A stretch of DNA of 64,000 nt from Bacterioplanoides sp965219715 (GCF_965219715.1 NZ_OZ244785.1:1674001-1738000), one strand, 5' to 3'; positions 24,878 to 34,075 are shown, numbered from the stretch's first letter. Made by a program: numbers and translations. Notes: a model not told the origin generated them from the sequence alone.

Positions 24878-26440
24878 TTAATCCGCCAACAACAAATGCT
24901 GACTCTCAGCGGCAAAACCCGCCCCGACCTCAGCGTAATAGTTAAAGACTACATCAACCCCCAGAGCTAACAACTGTTCACGTTCATCCTCATAACGTGC
25001 AACCGTAGCCACCTTGCCCTGATAATTCGCCATTTTCAGCATATCCAGAGTACTGAGAATTTCCTGTTGTGACGGTAACGCCAGCATTACCAGACGAATA
25101 TTCTGGGTACAAACCCGTTGCCAGAATTCCATATCATCGGAGTCACCCAGCACAATCGAGAAACCCTGCTGCTTGAGTTTTTGCACCCGCTCCGGATCCG
25201 ACTCAATACCCCAGACCTTTTCGCCGTACTCTGGCTGCAGTGCACTGTACGCACCTTTGCCAACACGTCCCATACCTAACACCAGCACTTCTGCGCCCAC
25301 CGGGCGATCAAACTGTTGATGCGCGCCGTCCCGTTCAAACTGATTAATACTGTCTTTGTGAATCGCGTAATAATGGTGCGCTTTGCGATACATAAAGCTC
25401 GATAGAATGAAGGAAACCGACATCACCAGAGCAATAATCACCAGCCAGTCCTGAGACATCCAGCCATTCCCGACACTCAGGTGTGCCACGATCAGTCCGA
25501 ACTCAGAGTAATTGGTCAGCGCCAGCGCTGTTAAGAAAGATGAACGGCCGGATACTTTAAACGCCAGCAAAAGGAAGAAAAACAGCAACAGTTTAACCAC
25601 CAACAGTGCCATCAGAATCGCACCGGTTAACGCCATATCCAATGTTGGTAAGGCGGTAAAACCAATCGACAGGAAAAAGCCGATCAGGAACAAATCTTTA
25701 AAACTCATCAAAGATTTATACAGTTCAGAAGCCTTGGCGTGACTGGCCAGCAACATACCAATAATCAGTGCACCTAAGTCACCTTTCATATCCACCAGAT
25801 AGAAAAGCTCAGCCCCGCCTAACGCCAGGAAAAACCCTGCCAGCGACAACAGCTCACCGTGACCCGCGCGATTTAATACATGGCCCAGAACAGGCTTCAG
25901 TAACCATAAGCCGAGCAACGCCAGCGCCCAGTAAGATGGCACCTTACCGGTAGAGGCCACCAGAAACACGACTGCGACGATATCCTGGATGATGAGAATA
26001 CCCAGCGCTAATTTACCGTGGCGTACCTTCAGTTCAGACGCTTCTTCCAGCATCTTCACCACACACACGGTAGAAGAAAAACTTAAGGCGAAACCAATCA
26101 ATGCCTGGGTATGCAGTGGCACATCAAAATAATGACTCAGCCCTAACCAGCCAGCCATCGAAATAATGGCAATTAACAGCCCGACCCATAATCCGGTATG
26201 AAGCGCAGAGCTGGCCCACACTTCCGGTTTAATCAAAGCCTTGACGTTAATTTTTAAGCCAATAGTAAACAGCATCAGAGTGATGCCCATATTGGCCAGT
26301 GTTTCCAGGCTTTCGGCCGGTTCAACACCCGCTGCGTGCAGACCAAAACCCGCCGCCAGATAGCCCACTAACGGTGGCATGCCCAATTGTTTAACGCCAA
26401 AGCCACACAAAAAGGCGACCAGAATCCAGAGAAAATCCAT
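24878..26440 (-). CDS. KefB/YbaL-type monovalent cation:proton antiporter
   Basis: The 520-aa protein has about 12 TM helices (1-370) of the CPA2 Na+/H+ antiporter family and a cytosolic TrkA-N domain. The Rossmann motif LVLGMGRVGKGA lies near 392-403, followed by WGIESDPERVQKLKQQG, where the acidic residue binds NAD(H). The sequence fits Kef/YbaL potassium-efflux proteins that exchange K+ for H+. No KefF/KefG partner is next to it. Confidence 0.92.
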   Translation of the reverse strand: MDFLWILVAFLCGFGVKQLGMPPLVGYLAAGFGLHAAGVEPAESLETLANMGITLMLFTIGLKINVKALIKPEVWASSALHTGLWVGLLIAIISMAGWLGLSHYFDVPLHTQALIGFALSFSSTVCVVKMLEEASELKVRHGKLALGILIIQDIVAVVFLVASTGKVPSYWALALLGLWLLKPVLGHVLNRAGHGELLSLAGFFLALGGAELFYLVDMKGDLGALIIGMLLASHAKASELYKSLMSFKDLFLIGFFLSIGFTALPTLDMALTGAILMALLVVKLLLFFFLLLAFKVSGRSSFLTALALTNYSEFGLIVAHLSVGNGWMSQDWLVIIALVMSVSFILSSFMYRKAHHYYAIHKDSINQFERDGAHQQFDRPVGAEVLVLGMGRVGKGAYSALQPEYGEKVWGIESDPERVQKLKQQGFSIVLGDSDDMEFWQRVCTQNIRLVMLALPSQQEILSTLDMLKMANYQGKVATVARYEDEREQLLALGVDVVFNYYAEVGAGFAAESQHLLLAD

Positions 26441-26514
26441 AAATCAGATAAAACAGTATTCAAACTCAGATGGGCGTATAGTATCCCACAGACTTATATA
26501 ACGGCAGCGCAGAA

Positions 26515-27132
26515 ATGGATAAACACAACATTCTCGACTTCTGGTTTGACGCAGCTCAGGTTAATACCGCCGTGGCGTTAAGCGATGATGACATCAGCAA
26601 ACGCCAGTCGGCGCTCTGGTGGCAGAAAAACCCAGCGGTCGATACCGATATTCGTCAACGTTTTGAGCCGGTATTAAAAGCGCTGTTACGCGGCCAGTTT
26701 AATGACTGGTTAGAAGATGCCGAAGGCCGCTTGGCTGCCATTATTGTGCTCGATCAATTCAGCCGCAATATGTACCGCAACAGCGCGCTGTCATACACCC
26801 AGGACAGCCTGGCATTACACTGGTGCCTGGAAGGCATTCGCCTCGGCCACGACAAACAACTGCGTCCGATTCAGCGGGTATTCTTCTATATGCCGCTGGA
26901 ACACGCAGAAAGTACCCAGATGCAGGCGCTGTGTCTGGAGAAGTTCCAACAGTTACATGCCGATTCCCCGGAATCATTTCAAACAGCCGCCAACGGCTTT
27001 ATCGACTTTGCGCACAAACATAAGGTGATTGTTGATCGCTTTGGTCATTTCCCGCATCGCAACGCCATTCTGGGGCGTGAAAGCAGTGTCGAGGAAATCG
27101 AGTTTCTGCAGCAACCTGGCTCGGGGTTTTAA
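26515..27132 (+). CDS. DUF924 family protein
   Basis: The 205-aa protein has the DUF924 start ILDFWFD and the segment AAIIVLDQFSRNMYRNS, the family signature. The fold is a TPR-like helical repeat; no biochemical activity is established. It is divergent from the KefB-type gene with 74 bp between starts. Confidence 0.9.
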   Translation: MDKHNILDFWFDAAQVNTAVALSDDDISKRQSALWWQKNPAVDTDIRQRFEPVLKALLRGQFNDWLEDAEGRLAAIIVLDQFSRNMYRNSALSYTQDSLALHWCLEGIRLGHDKQLRPIQRVFFYMPLEHAESTQMQALCLEKFQQLHADSPESFQTAANGFIDFAHKHKVIVDRFGHFPHRNAILGRESSVEEIEFLQQPGSGF

Positions 27133-27159
27133 TTCCCCTAGCCAATAAGGACATCCGTC

Positions 27160-27237
27160 ATGAATAATTCCCCAACAAAGTGGCAGGATATTCCCTGTTT
27201 ACTTACTGGTACTTTCGTGCAAAATCACACCATCTAA
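27160..27237 (+). CDS. Possible 25-codon leader ORF
   Basis: An ATG at 27160 with AAGGA 8 nt upstream opens 25 codons (MNNSPTKWQDIPCLL...) ending at TAA 27235-27237, 35 nt before the ceramidase-family lipoprotein. It could be a leader peptide or chance. No other support. Confidence 0.25.
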   Translation: MNNSPTKWQDIPCLLTGTFVQNHTI

Positions 27238-27272
27238 CAATAACACCTATATAAACACCTCCAGGGAAGCTT

Positions 27273-29333
27273 ATGTCTATCCGACTTCTGGGCCTGCTGG
27301 CACTGACAACAGTGCTGAGCGCCTGTAGCACACAACAAACCTTCACCATTGATCAGCCCCGTGCCGCCGCGGTGGCAACCGAAGAAACCGCTACCGCAGC
27401 AGCCGTTTCTGTCGATATCACGCCACCACCGGGTATTGCCAAAGGCGCCTATTCGATTCTGGGTAACAAGGCGATTGGCTTCCGTACCCGTTTAAAAGCC
27501 CGAATCTTTTACCTCAACGATGGTAAAGGCCAGTCGATTGCTATGATTCAGGGCGACCTGGCGGGTAGCTCGCTGCTGATGCATCACAAGGTTGCCGCGC
27601 TGGTTGCAGAAAAAACCGGCCTGAAACCCGGTGATATCTTTATTACCGGCACCCACAGCCACTCATCGTTTGGTAATCACTTCCACAACGATTTTTACAA
27701 CAAGCACTTTTCCCATATTCAGGGTTTAGAGCCTGAGCTGCTGGAAGAGATCAGCAACCGCATCGCAGAAGGTGTTTTACAAGCGCACAAACAACGCCGC
27801 CCGGCAAAAGTTGCAACTGGTCGCAAAGATATTTATGGCTACAACCGTAACCGTATGCTGGAAGCGTATCGTTTGAATCCGGGCAAAGGTGATCTGGACT
27901 TAGAAGATCCGGAAACCAAATTTAAAGAAGTTAACCCATCACTGTACATGGTTCGTATTGACGCTCTCGACGATGATGGTGAATACAAACCGCTGGGCGC
28001 ATTCTCCAGCTTCTCCGTTCACGGTACCGTGATCAGTGCACCGGTTCGTGTTTATAACGGCGATTTATTTGCCTACGCCCAACGCGAATTAGAGTGGGAT
28101 ATCCAGAATAAATACCAGCCAAGCTGGCAGGTATTACACGGCATCACCACGGGCACCCAGGGCGATATGGCGCCAGCGGTAAAAGAAGGTGATAACTACT
28201 TCTCCCACGCCGACGTGGATTTTGTTGCTGCGCGTAAACTGGGTATGGGCATTGGTAAAGAAGCCATCGCTTTATTTAACTCGTTGGAAAAAGACCTCAG
28301 CAAAGACGTTACCGTTGCAAGTGCAGCACGCGAAATTAATATCCGCGAAAATAATAAAGTAGCCGACGTTGAACTCTGCGAAACACCATACGTGGGTACC
28401 GCAACCGCCGGTGGCGCTTATGAGCGTCGCACCCCCTGGTTAAGTGTTCTGCCAACCTTACGTGGTGGTTGGGGATCCAAGCGTTTATGGTTTGGTAAAG
28501 ATGGCTGTCATGGTAGCAAGCGTATTTTAGGCAGCAGCTGGTTCCAGCCATTATTCGAACCAACAGATTCTTTCCCGACAACCGTGTTATTCCAGATTGT
28601 CCGTGTAAACGACACTCTGATTATGCCGCTGCCGTTTGAGATGACCACACAATCTGGCTTACGTGCTGCCGCGAAAGTGCAAAAAGAATTTAATGCCGCT
28701 GGCAATGAAATTAAACACAGCTGGGTAACCAGTGTGGCAAACGGTTATTTTGGTTATTCCGTTACCCCGGAAGAATACCAATACCAGACTTATGAAGGTG
28801 GTTCGACCATGTATGGCCGTTACTCTACACCATACATCAGCGCGCAATTACAGAAACTGGCAAAAGACTTTAACGCTCAGGGTGAAGTGGAAGAGATGAT
28901 GCCAAGCTGGAACTACACGCTGAACATCACTGAAATGATGCCAGAAGAACAAGCAGCAACCGGATCAGAAAAAATCCTGCAACAAGCCGAATTTGTTGAT
29001 ACTGATGAAGCCAACGAAGAAGATTATTACGCGGTGCGTTTCCTTGGCGTAAACGCTTCAAAAATTAATCTGCACCAGCCACTGGCGCGTATCGAAGTCA
29101 AAGGTGATAACGGTTGGCAGCCACTGGCAGTTGGCAAACACACTATCGATGATCAGGGTTACGATGTTGAAGTGCGTTTAACCGATGAAGAAGATCAAGG
29201 TATGGCAGAGTACGAAGTACGCTGGTACAACCCACAGGCTGCCGAAGAGCAAGCAGCTGGCAAAGAATATCGCTTTGTTATTCAGAGTCGTTTAGCGGAT
29301 AAGCCGCTGGTTTCAGACGTAGTTTCTTTGTAA
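27273..29333 (+). CDS. Neutral/alkaline ceramidase-family lipoprotein, catalytic Ser replaced
   Basis: The 686-aa protein has a lipobox SAC and then the neutral ceramidase layout: a long N-terminal catalytic domain (about 45-530) and a C-terminal beta-sandwich. Zinc-site residues appear kept: GTHSHSSFG, FSVHGTVIS, LPFEMTTQSG and NGYFGYSVTPEEY. The motif that carries the family nucleophile (NAGNLSPN or GDVSPN) reads TQGDMAPA here, so Ser is Ala. The fold is therefore clear, but ordinary ceramidase hydrolysis of the amide bond is doubtful. AGGGAAG precedes ATG 27273. It is monocistronic, with a dispersed hairpin element downstream. The surface anchoring fits a role in lipid handling. Confidence 0.85.
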   Translation: MSIRLLGLLALTTVLSACSTQQTFTIDQPRAAAVATEETATAAAVSVDITPPPGIAKGAYSILGNKAIGFRTRLKARIFYLNDGKGQSIAMIQGDLAGSSLLMHHKVAALVAEKTGLKPGDIFITGTHSHSSFGNHFHNDFYNKHFSHIQGLEPELLEEISNRIAEGVLQAHKQRRPAKVATGRKDIYGYNRNRMLEAYRLNPGKGDLDLEDPETKFKEVNPSLYMVRIDALDDDGEYKPLGAFSSFSVHGTVISAPVRVYNGDLFAYAQRELEWDIQNKYQPSWQVLHGITTGTQGDMAPAVKEGDNYFSHADVDFVAARKLGMGIGKEAIALFNSLEKDLSKDVTVASAAREINIRENNKVADVELCETPYVGTATAGGAYERRTPWLSVLPTLRGGWGSKRLWFGKDGCHGSKRILGSSWFQPLFEPTDSFPTTVLFQIVRVNDTLIMPLPFEMTTQSGLRAAAKVQKEFNAAGNEIKHSWVTSVANGYFGYSVTPEEYQYQTYEGGSTMYGRYSTPYISAQLQKLAKDFNAQGEVEEMMPSWNYTLNITEMMPEEQAATGSEKILQQAEFVDTDEANEEDYYAVRFLGVNASKINLHQPLARIEVKGDNGWQPLAVGKHTIDDQGYDVEVRLTDEEDQGMAEYEVRWYNPQAAEEQAAGKEYRFVIQSRLADKPLVSDVVSL

Positions 29334-29357
29334 AACAGCAATAAACGAAGCAAGGTG

Positions 29358-29440
29358 CATTTTCAGCCACACCCATCACAAGGCGCGTCCCTGCAGCCTG
29401 TGATGGGCACGCGATATCCATATCGCTGTTTTTGAAAACG
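29358..29440 (-). repeat. Dispersed multi-hairpin element, copy C
   Basis: On the minus strand hairpin 1 is GCGATATGGATATCGC (29411-29426) and hairpin 2 (29372-29407) has a CCCATCACA/TGTGATGGG stem with AGGGAC in the loop. The outer stem pairs CGTTTTCA with TGAAAATG. It sits between the ceramidase-family gene and arsH, whose 3' ends converge here. Confidence 0.7.
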
Positions 29441-29462
29441 CCCCCTGCTCCGTTTTTTTTGA

Positions 29463-30188
29463 TCAGATTGAACGCTGATTAACTCTCTTCATTAATTCTT
29501 CTGCACTTTCCTTACGCTCAGAATAACGATCAACTAAGTAGTCACTGCGGTCACGTACCAGATACGTAAACTTCATCAGCTCTTCCAGTACATCAACAAT
29601 ACGATCGTAATAACCCGATGGTTTCATCCGATCATTATCATCAAACTCCGCCCAGGCTTTTGCCACGGAAGACTGATTTGGGATGGTTAACATGCGCATC
29701 CAACGACCTAACACACGTAGCTGATTCACCACGTTAAATGATTGTGAACCACCACATACCTGCATCACTGCCAGAGTTTTACCCTGAGTTGGACGAACGG
29801 CACCCAGCGATAACGGTATCCAGTCAATCTGAGATTTCATAATACCGGTCATGGAACCGTGGCGCTCCGGAGAACACCACACCATACCTTCACTCCACTG
29901 CACTAAATCACGCAGTTCCTGAACCTTTTCATGTTCAGCGTCAGCATCATCAGGCAGAGGTAAACCCGAAGGATTAAAGATGCGTGTTTCTGCGCCCATC
30001 TTTTCTAAAATACGGGCACTCTCTTCTACCACTAAGCGAGAGAAAGAACGTTCACGCAGAGAGCCGTACAATAATAAAATTCGTGGCTTATGTTCGCTGA
30101 CGGAATCAGTGAATACCTTTTCCGGGGTTGGAACCTGAAAACAATCGTCGACAAGGTTGGCTGGTTCCTGAGTTTTTAAATTTGTCAT
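29463..30188 (-). CDS. arsH: NADPH-dependent FMN reductase, arsenical resistance protein ArsH
   Basis: The 241-aa flavodoxin-like reductase has ILLLYGSLRERSFSR and WCSPERHGSMTGIMKSQIDW, the ArsH signatures. ArsH oxidises trivalent organoarsenicals or reduces azo and quinone compounds with NADPH. It is the last gene of the minus-strand ars operon, separated from acr3 by the dispersed hairpin element. Confidence 0.95.
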   Translation of the reverse strand: MTNLKTQEPANLVDDCFQVPTPEKVFTDSVSEHKPRILLLYGSLRERSFSRLVVEESARILEKMGAETRIFNPSGLPLPDDADAEHEKVQELRDLVQWSEGMVWCSPERHGSMTGIMKSQIDWIPLSLGAVRPTQGKTLAVMQVCGGSQSFNVVNQLRVLGRWMRMLTIPNQSSVAKAWAEFDDNDRMKPSGYYDRIVDVLEELMKFTYLVRDRSDYLVDRYSERKESAEELMKRVNQRSI

Positions 30189-30233
30189 ATTGGTTACTTC
30201 ATGTATTCCTGTTTCAGGTTAAGAGTCAGATAG

Positions 30234-30312
30234 TTTTTCGAAAGCAGCAACAGGATGTTGCGGGCACGTCACAGGCACAAGGATGTGCCTTATGACGTGT
30301 GCGACAGAAAAA
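30234..30312 (+). repeat. Dispersed multi-hairpin element, copy D
   Basis: Hairpin 1 is GCAACA-GGA-TGTTGC (30247-30261), with a perfect GGA triloop. Hairpin 2 has outer stem CACGTCA/TGACGTG and inner AGGCACA/TGTGCCT around AGGA (30265-30299). The outer stem pairs TTTTTC with GAAAAA (30307-30312). It occupies the gap between acr3 and arsH. Confidence 0.75.
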
Positions 30313-30349
30313 GCTGTCTGGCTTTTAATCTGAAAACTTAAAAATTTAA

Positions 30350-31369
30350 TTAATTCTCAAACCAGCCACGAGTGCGGTTAGCAAACCATACCAGTGATAA
30401 CATCACAGGTACTTCCACTAACACACCAACAACGGTTGCCAGAGCCGCACCCGAGTGCAAACCAAATAACGAGATAGCCACAGCAACGGCCAACTCGAAA
30501 AAGTTACTGGTACCAATCATACAAGCCGGAGCGGCAATGTTATGAGCCAGCTTCATTTTCAGCGCAGCGAAATAAGCGATAAAGAAAATACCGTAAGTCT
30601 GAATCATCAGCGGAATAGCGATCAGCACAATGTCCTGTGGTTTTTCTACAATGGTTGGTGCCTGTAAGCCGAACAGAATTACGACGGTGCTGATCAAACC
30701 AATAATCGACCAGGGTTTTAGCTTTCCGGTAAAGTTTTCGATCGCATGCGCTTCGTGCTTACTTTCAAGCGCTTTACGGGTTAATGCGCCAGCTACTAAC
30801 GGCAGAACCACGTATAACACCACAGACAACAGCAGAGTTTCCCATGGTACTTCAACATCGGTTACACCTAATAAGAAGGCTGTGATCGGAGCAAAAGCAA
30901 AGATCATAATAATGTCGTTAACCGATACCTGTACCAGAGTGTAATTAGCATCTCCTTTAGTCAGCTGGCTCCAAACGAATACCATGGCCGTACAAGGCGC
31001 CACACCCAATAAAATCATACCGGCGATGTATTCACTGGCAGTCTGAGGGTCGACCCAGTCGGCAAATAAACCGTGGAAGAATAGCCAGCCAATCGCTGCC
31101 ATAGAAAAGGGTTTAATTAACCAGTTAATAACCAGTGTCAGAACCAAACCCTGTGGCTTTTTACCCACATCTTTAATCGCCGAAAAATCCACCTGCACCA
31201 TCATTGGATAAATCATCAGCCAGATCAGAACAGCAACCACCAGGTTGACGTGAGCAAACTCATAACCCGCGATAGCAGTAAACAGCTCAGGTGCTAACAG
31301 CCCTGCGATCACACCACCAATAATGCCGGCGGCAATCCATATCGATAAATAACGTTCAAAAATGCCCAT
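30350..31369 (-). CDS. acr3: ACR3-family arsenite efflux permease
   Basis: The 339-aa protein has ten TM helices and the ACR3 signature GVAPCTAMVFVWSQL, whose Cys is needed for As(III) transport. It exports arsenite produced by ArsC using the proton gradient. The 4-nt gap to arsC suggests coupled translation. Confidence 0.96.
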   Translation of the reverse strand: MGIFERYLSIWIAAGIIGGVIAGLLAPELFTAIAGYEFAHVNLVVAVLIWLMIYPMMVQVDFSAIKDVGKKPQGLVLTLVINWLIKPFSMAAIGWLFFHGLFADWVDPQTASEYIAGMILLGVAPCTAMVFVWSQLTKGDANYTLVQVSVNDIIMIFAFAPITAFLLGVTDVEVPWETLLLSVVLYVVLPLVAGALTRKALESKHEAHAIENFTGKLKPWSIIGLISTVVILFGLQAPTIVEKPQDIVLIAIPLMIQTYGIFFIAYFAALKMKLAHNIAAPACMIGTSNFFELAVAVAISLFGLHSGAALATVVGVLVEVPVMLSLVWFANRTRGWFEN

Positions 31370-31373
31370 GGAG

Positions 31374-31865
31374 TTAGCCTACTTCACTTAAATCGGTTAA
31401 TAACTGACGCAGTTGTGCATCATCTTTAATTTCTGTTGTTAACAGCGTTTTTATCCGTTTGGTTAAAGTAGCCGCCACTTTTTCGAACAACGCAGCTTGC
31501 TCAGCTTCATCTTCTAATTTAGATGGGTCAGGAAGGCCCCAGTGGGCTTTGATGCCCTGGCCGAACCATACTGGACAAGCTTCACCCGCAGCGCTGTCGC
31601 ACACGGTAATAGCAATCACAGGACCGCTTTCTGAGTCAGCAAAATACTCTTCAAACTCATCCCAGCTCTGGCTTTGTAAACCTTCAGTCGAAATACCCTG
31701 TTGTTGCAGGAAATTAATCGTACCAGGATAAACGACACCAGCAGGCTGACTACCGGCACTGCGCACCTGCCAGTCAGAGTTTTCTTTGGTAATAACATCG
31801 CGGGCGATGGCTTCCGCCAGAATACTGCGGCAGCGATTATGAGTGCAGATAAATAATAATTTCAT
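31374..31865 (-). CDS. arsC: Arsenate reductase (thioredoxin-type, low-MW phosphatase fold)
   Basis: The 163-aa protein starts MKLLFICTHNRCRS, the PTP-like P-loop with nucleophilic Cys8, and has VCDSAAGEACPVWFG with the relay Cys pair of thioredoxin-coupled ArsC. It reduces arsenate to arsenite for export by the adjacent Acr3. Confidence 0.95.
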   Translation of the reverse strand: MKLLFICTHNRCRSILAEAIARDVITKENSDWQVRSAGSQPAGVVYPGTINFLQQQGISTEGLQSQSWDEFEEYFADSESGPVIAITVCDSAAGEACPVWFGQGIKAHWGLPDPSKLEDEAEQAALFEKVAATLTKRIKTLLTTEIKDDAQLRQLLTDLSEVG

Positions 31866-31916
31866 TTCTATTCTTCACGATAAATGAGGAAGACGCTAAA
31901 AGTTCTGGTTGGTTTG

Positions 31917-31996
31917 TTTTTCAAGAGCAGCGATATGGATATCGCGTGCGCGTCGCAGGCATAAGGACATGCCTTGCGACGTGTGCGGCTGAAAAA
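31917..31996 (+). repeat. Dispersed multi-hairpin element, copy E
   Basis: Hairpin 1 is GCGATATGGATATCGC (31930-31945); hairpin 2 has CGTCGCA/TGCGACG and GGCAT/ATGCC stems around AAGGAC (31951-31981). The outer stem pairs TTTTTCA (31917-31923) with TGAAAAA (31990-31996). It fills the gap between arsR and arsC. Confidence 0.75.
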
Positions 31997-32021
31997 TAAT
32001 CAAGCGGAACTTGTTTAATTT

Positions 32022-32381
32022 TTAACAACAATTAGTCTCTTCCGCACGCTGCGGACTGACCTTACATAAACGTTGGTTAATATCGGCAAGAAACTCAGCG
32101 TTATGCTCTAACGTATGAGCAATCAGCTCTTTCGCCCAACGATCCAACTCAGGGTGCAGAAAATAGTGCACCCATTGGCCACGTTTCTCCCCCACCAGCA
32201 AATTACATTCGCGTAAATGCGCCAGATGACGAGACACCTTCGGTTGGCTTAGCTGCAACGCTTCAGTGAGCTCACACACACACAACTCGCCGTGCTGCTC
32301 AATTAACAACAGCAAGGCCAGACGGGTTTCATCACTCATGCACTTAAACAGAGTCTGTGGCGAATGGGCGGGTAACGGCAA
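32022..32381 (-). CDS. arsR: ArsR-family metalloregulator
   Basis: The 119-aa winged-helix repressor has ELCVCEL in the metal-binding helix and LSQPKVSRHLAHLRE as the recognition helix. Arsenite binding to its Cys residues should release the ars promoter. Start TTG 32381 gives the family-like PQTLFKCMSDETRLALLLL; the in-frame ATG at 32339 would remove the first helix. The last residues contain NCC. Confidence 0.92.
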   Translation of the reverse strand: MPLPAHSPQTLFKCMSDETRLALLLLIEQHGELCVCELTEALQLSQPKVSRHLAHLRECNLLVGEKRGQWVHYFLHPELDRWAKELIAHTLEHNAEFLADINQRLCKVSPQRAEETNCC

Positions 32382-32418
32382 GGTTTCAGTCCAACATCCA
32401 ATACATACGAAAAATCAT

Positions 32419-32438
32419 ATATATGTTTTTTCATATAT
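32419..32438 (-). promoter_or_regulatory. ArsR operator candidate
   Basis: ATATATG (32419-32425) and CATATAT (32432-32438) form a perfect inverted repeat around a six-T spacer upstream of arsR, the typical ArsR/SmtB operator shape. Confidence 0.6.
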
Positions 32439-32487
32439 TCAACCCTCTGCATATCTCATGCTCTAACACTTGAACTATCAGATATAA

Positions 32488-33936
32488 CTATTGATGAACA
32501 TCAATCGGGTATGGCTCCCATTTTCGCGAATCTGGGTCAATAGCCAACGGCTTGTCCAGCGCGGGAAAGGCACGCTGACCACAGTCGGTACGATGGCATA
32601 CTTTACAGCCCGCACCGATAGGTGTTGCAGTACTCGCGTCTTTCAGATTCAGCCCCTTGGCATACACCAAGCGTTCGGCATGGCGTAAATCACAGCCTAA
32701 GCCAATGGCAAATGTACGGGCGGGCTTACCATAACCACCTCGACGATGGGTGACGCTGCGGGCAATCCATAAATAGATACGGCCATCCGGCATTTCTGCT
32801 AGTTGTGTCAGAATACGGTCAGGCTGCGAAAAGGCTTCGTACACTGCCCATAACGGGCAGGTTCCGCCGGTGCGTGAAAAGTGAAAATCTGTCGCCGACT
32901 GACGCTTGGAAATATTACCGGCACGGTCAACCCGTACAAAAAAGAATGGCACACCTCGAGCATCCGGGCGCTGCATGGTCGACAAACGATGGCAGATTGT
33001 TTCAAAACTCACGCCAAATTGCTCGGATAATAATTCGATATCGTAATGCAGTTGTTCTGCCTGATTGAGAAAAAGCGTATAAGGCAATACCAGCGCTCCT
33101 GCAAAATAACTGGCTAGACCAATATGAGTCAGTTTACGTGCGGTATCATTGCTTAAATCAGCCTGTTTAATAATACGCTGAATAACATCACTGATTTCCA
33201 GGCGGGCGATCTGAATAGCTAATTGAAATGCTTGTTGTCCGGGCTCAATGCCCATATCGATTTGTAGAATTCTAGCGTCATTGTCGAAATAACGCAGAGT
33301 ATTCGTTTTGTCTGCCGGACGTTTTTGTACGCGAACGCCATGAGCCTGTTGCAGGTAATCTTTCAGACGCAGTACCAGTTCACCAGAGCTCACAAACGTC
33401 ACCTGACCGGAGCTTGTGGTACTCATCAGTTTTTCATATAAAGCTTCCGCATGATTATCCAGTTCAGCAATATAATTGTGCTTGGCATAAAAGAAGTCAC
33501 GTACTTCTTCGTGGGGCTGGCTTAGGCCACTGGCCAGCCCCTGATTTCGATCATCCTTACTACTGACAAGATCGATACTTTGTTCTTCTGCTGTGCGACA
33601 GCGGTTATGCAAACGACCAAATAACTCAGCCAGTGCCGGCATTTGTTGCACAAACCCCTGTAGTTCTGAGGTTGGCACATCGGCCGCCATATCAGCAATA
33701 ACATCACGTACCTGTGCTAATAAGCGTGCTTCGTCATCGTCGGAAAAGAATTGTGGGTCCGCACCCAGGCGAGACTGTAAACGTAATAACACCGGAACCG
33801 TCAAAGGCCGTTCATTGTTCTCAATCTGATTGAGGTAGCTGGGTGAAATCTCCAGCTGTTGTGCCATTGCAGCCTGGGTCAGCTGGCGCTGTTCACGCAG
33901 AGTACGCAGCCTGACTCCCATATACATTTTTCTCAT
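32488..33936 (-). CDS. Short-chain acyl-responsive XRE regulator (RamB/PrpR-like, DUF2083)
   Basis: The 482-aa protein has an N-terminal XRE helix-turn-helix (GVRLRTLREQRQLTQAAMA, then SPSYLNQIENNERPLT), a central domain of the IrrE/ImmA-like class (about 190-320) and a C-terminal DUF2083 region with Cys-rich segment GAGCKVCHRTDCGQRAFP. Relatives such as RamB and mycobacterial PrpR bind short-chain acyl-CoA and control glyoxylate and methylcitrate genes. It faces the acnB-prpC-acnD-prpF-prpB genes, so it is the likely regulator of propionate use. Confidence 0.88.
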   Translation of the reverse strand: MRKMYMGVRLRTLREQRQLTQAAMAQQLEISPSYLNQIENNERPLTVPVLLRLQSRLGADPQFFSDDDEARLLAQVRDVIADMAADVPTSELQGFVQQMPALAELFGRLHNRCRTAEEQSIDLVSSKDDRNQGLASGLSQPHEEVRDFFYAKHNYIAELDNHAEALYEKLMSTTSSGQVTFVSSGELVLRLKDYLQQAHGVRVQKRPADKTNTLRYFDNDARILQIDMGIEPGQQAFQLAIQIARLEISDVIQRIIKQADLSNDTARKLTHIGLASYFAGALVLPYTLFLNQAEQLHYDIELLSEQFGVSFETICHRLSTMQRPDARGVPFFFVRVDRAGNISKRQSATDFHFSRTGGTCPLWAVYEAFSQPDRILTQLAEMPDGRIYLWIARSVTHRRGGYGKPARTFAIGLGCDLRHAERLVYAKGLNLKDASTATPIGAGCKVCHRTDCGQRAFPALDKPLAIDPDSRKWEPYPIDVHQ

Positions 33937-34036
33937 CGTTTAATCTCGCTCTGTCACGCTGAAATCAGCTCCCGTGGCTGTGGATAAACCACGGCTAATT
34001 GGGCTGGTTATTTTTATGGCTGCCTTTAACTTGGAG

Positions 34037-34075
34037 TTTGCAAAGTTCGCAAATTTACAGATTTGCATTTGCAAA
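34037..34075 (+). promoter_or_regulatory. RamB/PrpR-like operator cluster in the acnB promoter region
   Basis: TTTGCAAAGTTCGCAAA (34037-34053) and TTTGCATTTGCAAA (34062-34075) lie between the divergent regulator and acnB. The pattern [TC]GCAAA-N3-[TC]GCAAA matches sites at 34219-34235 and 37209-37225. Confidence 0.6.

Noticed and set aside
24564..31996. Dispersed hairpin elements as ordinary rho-independent terminators
   Set aside because: No consistent T-tract follows the hairpins, and two copies lie inside an operon.
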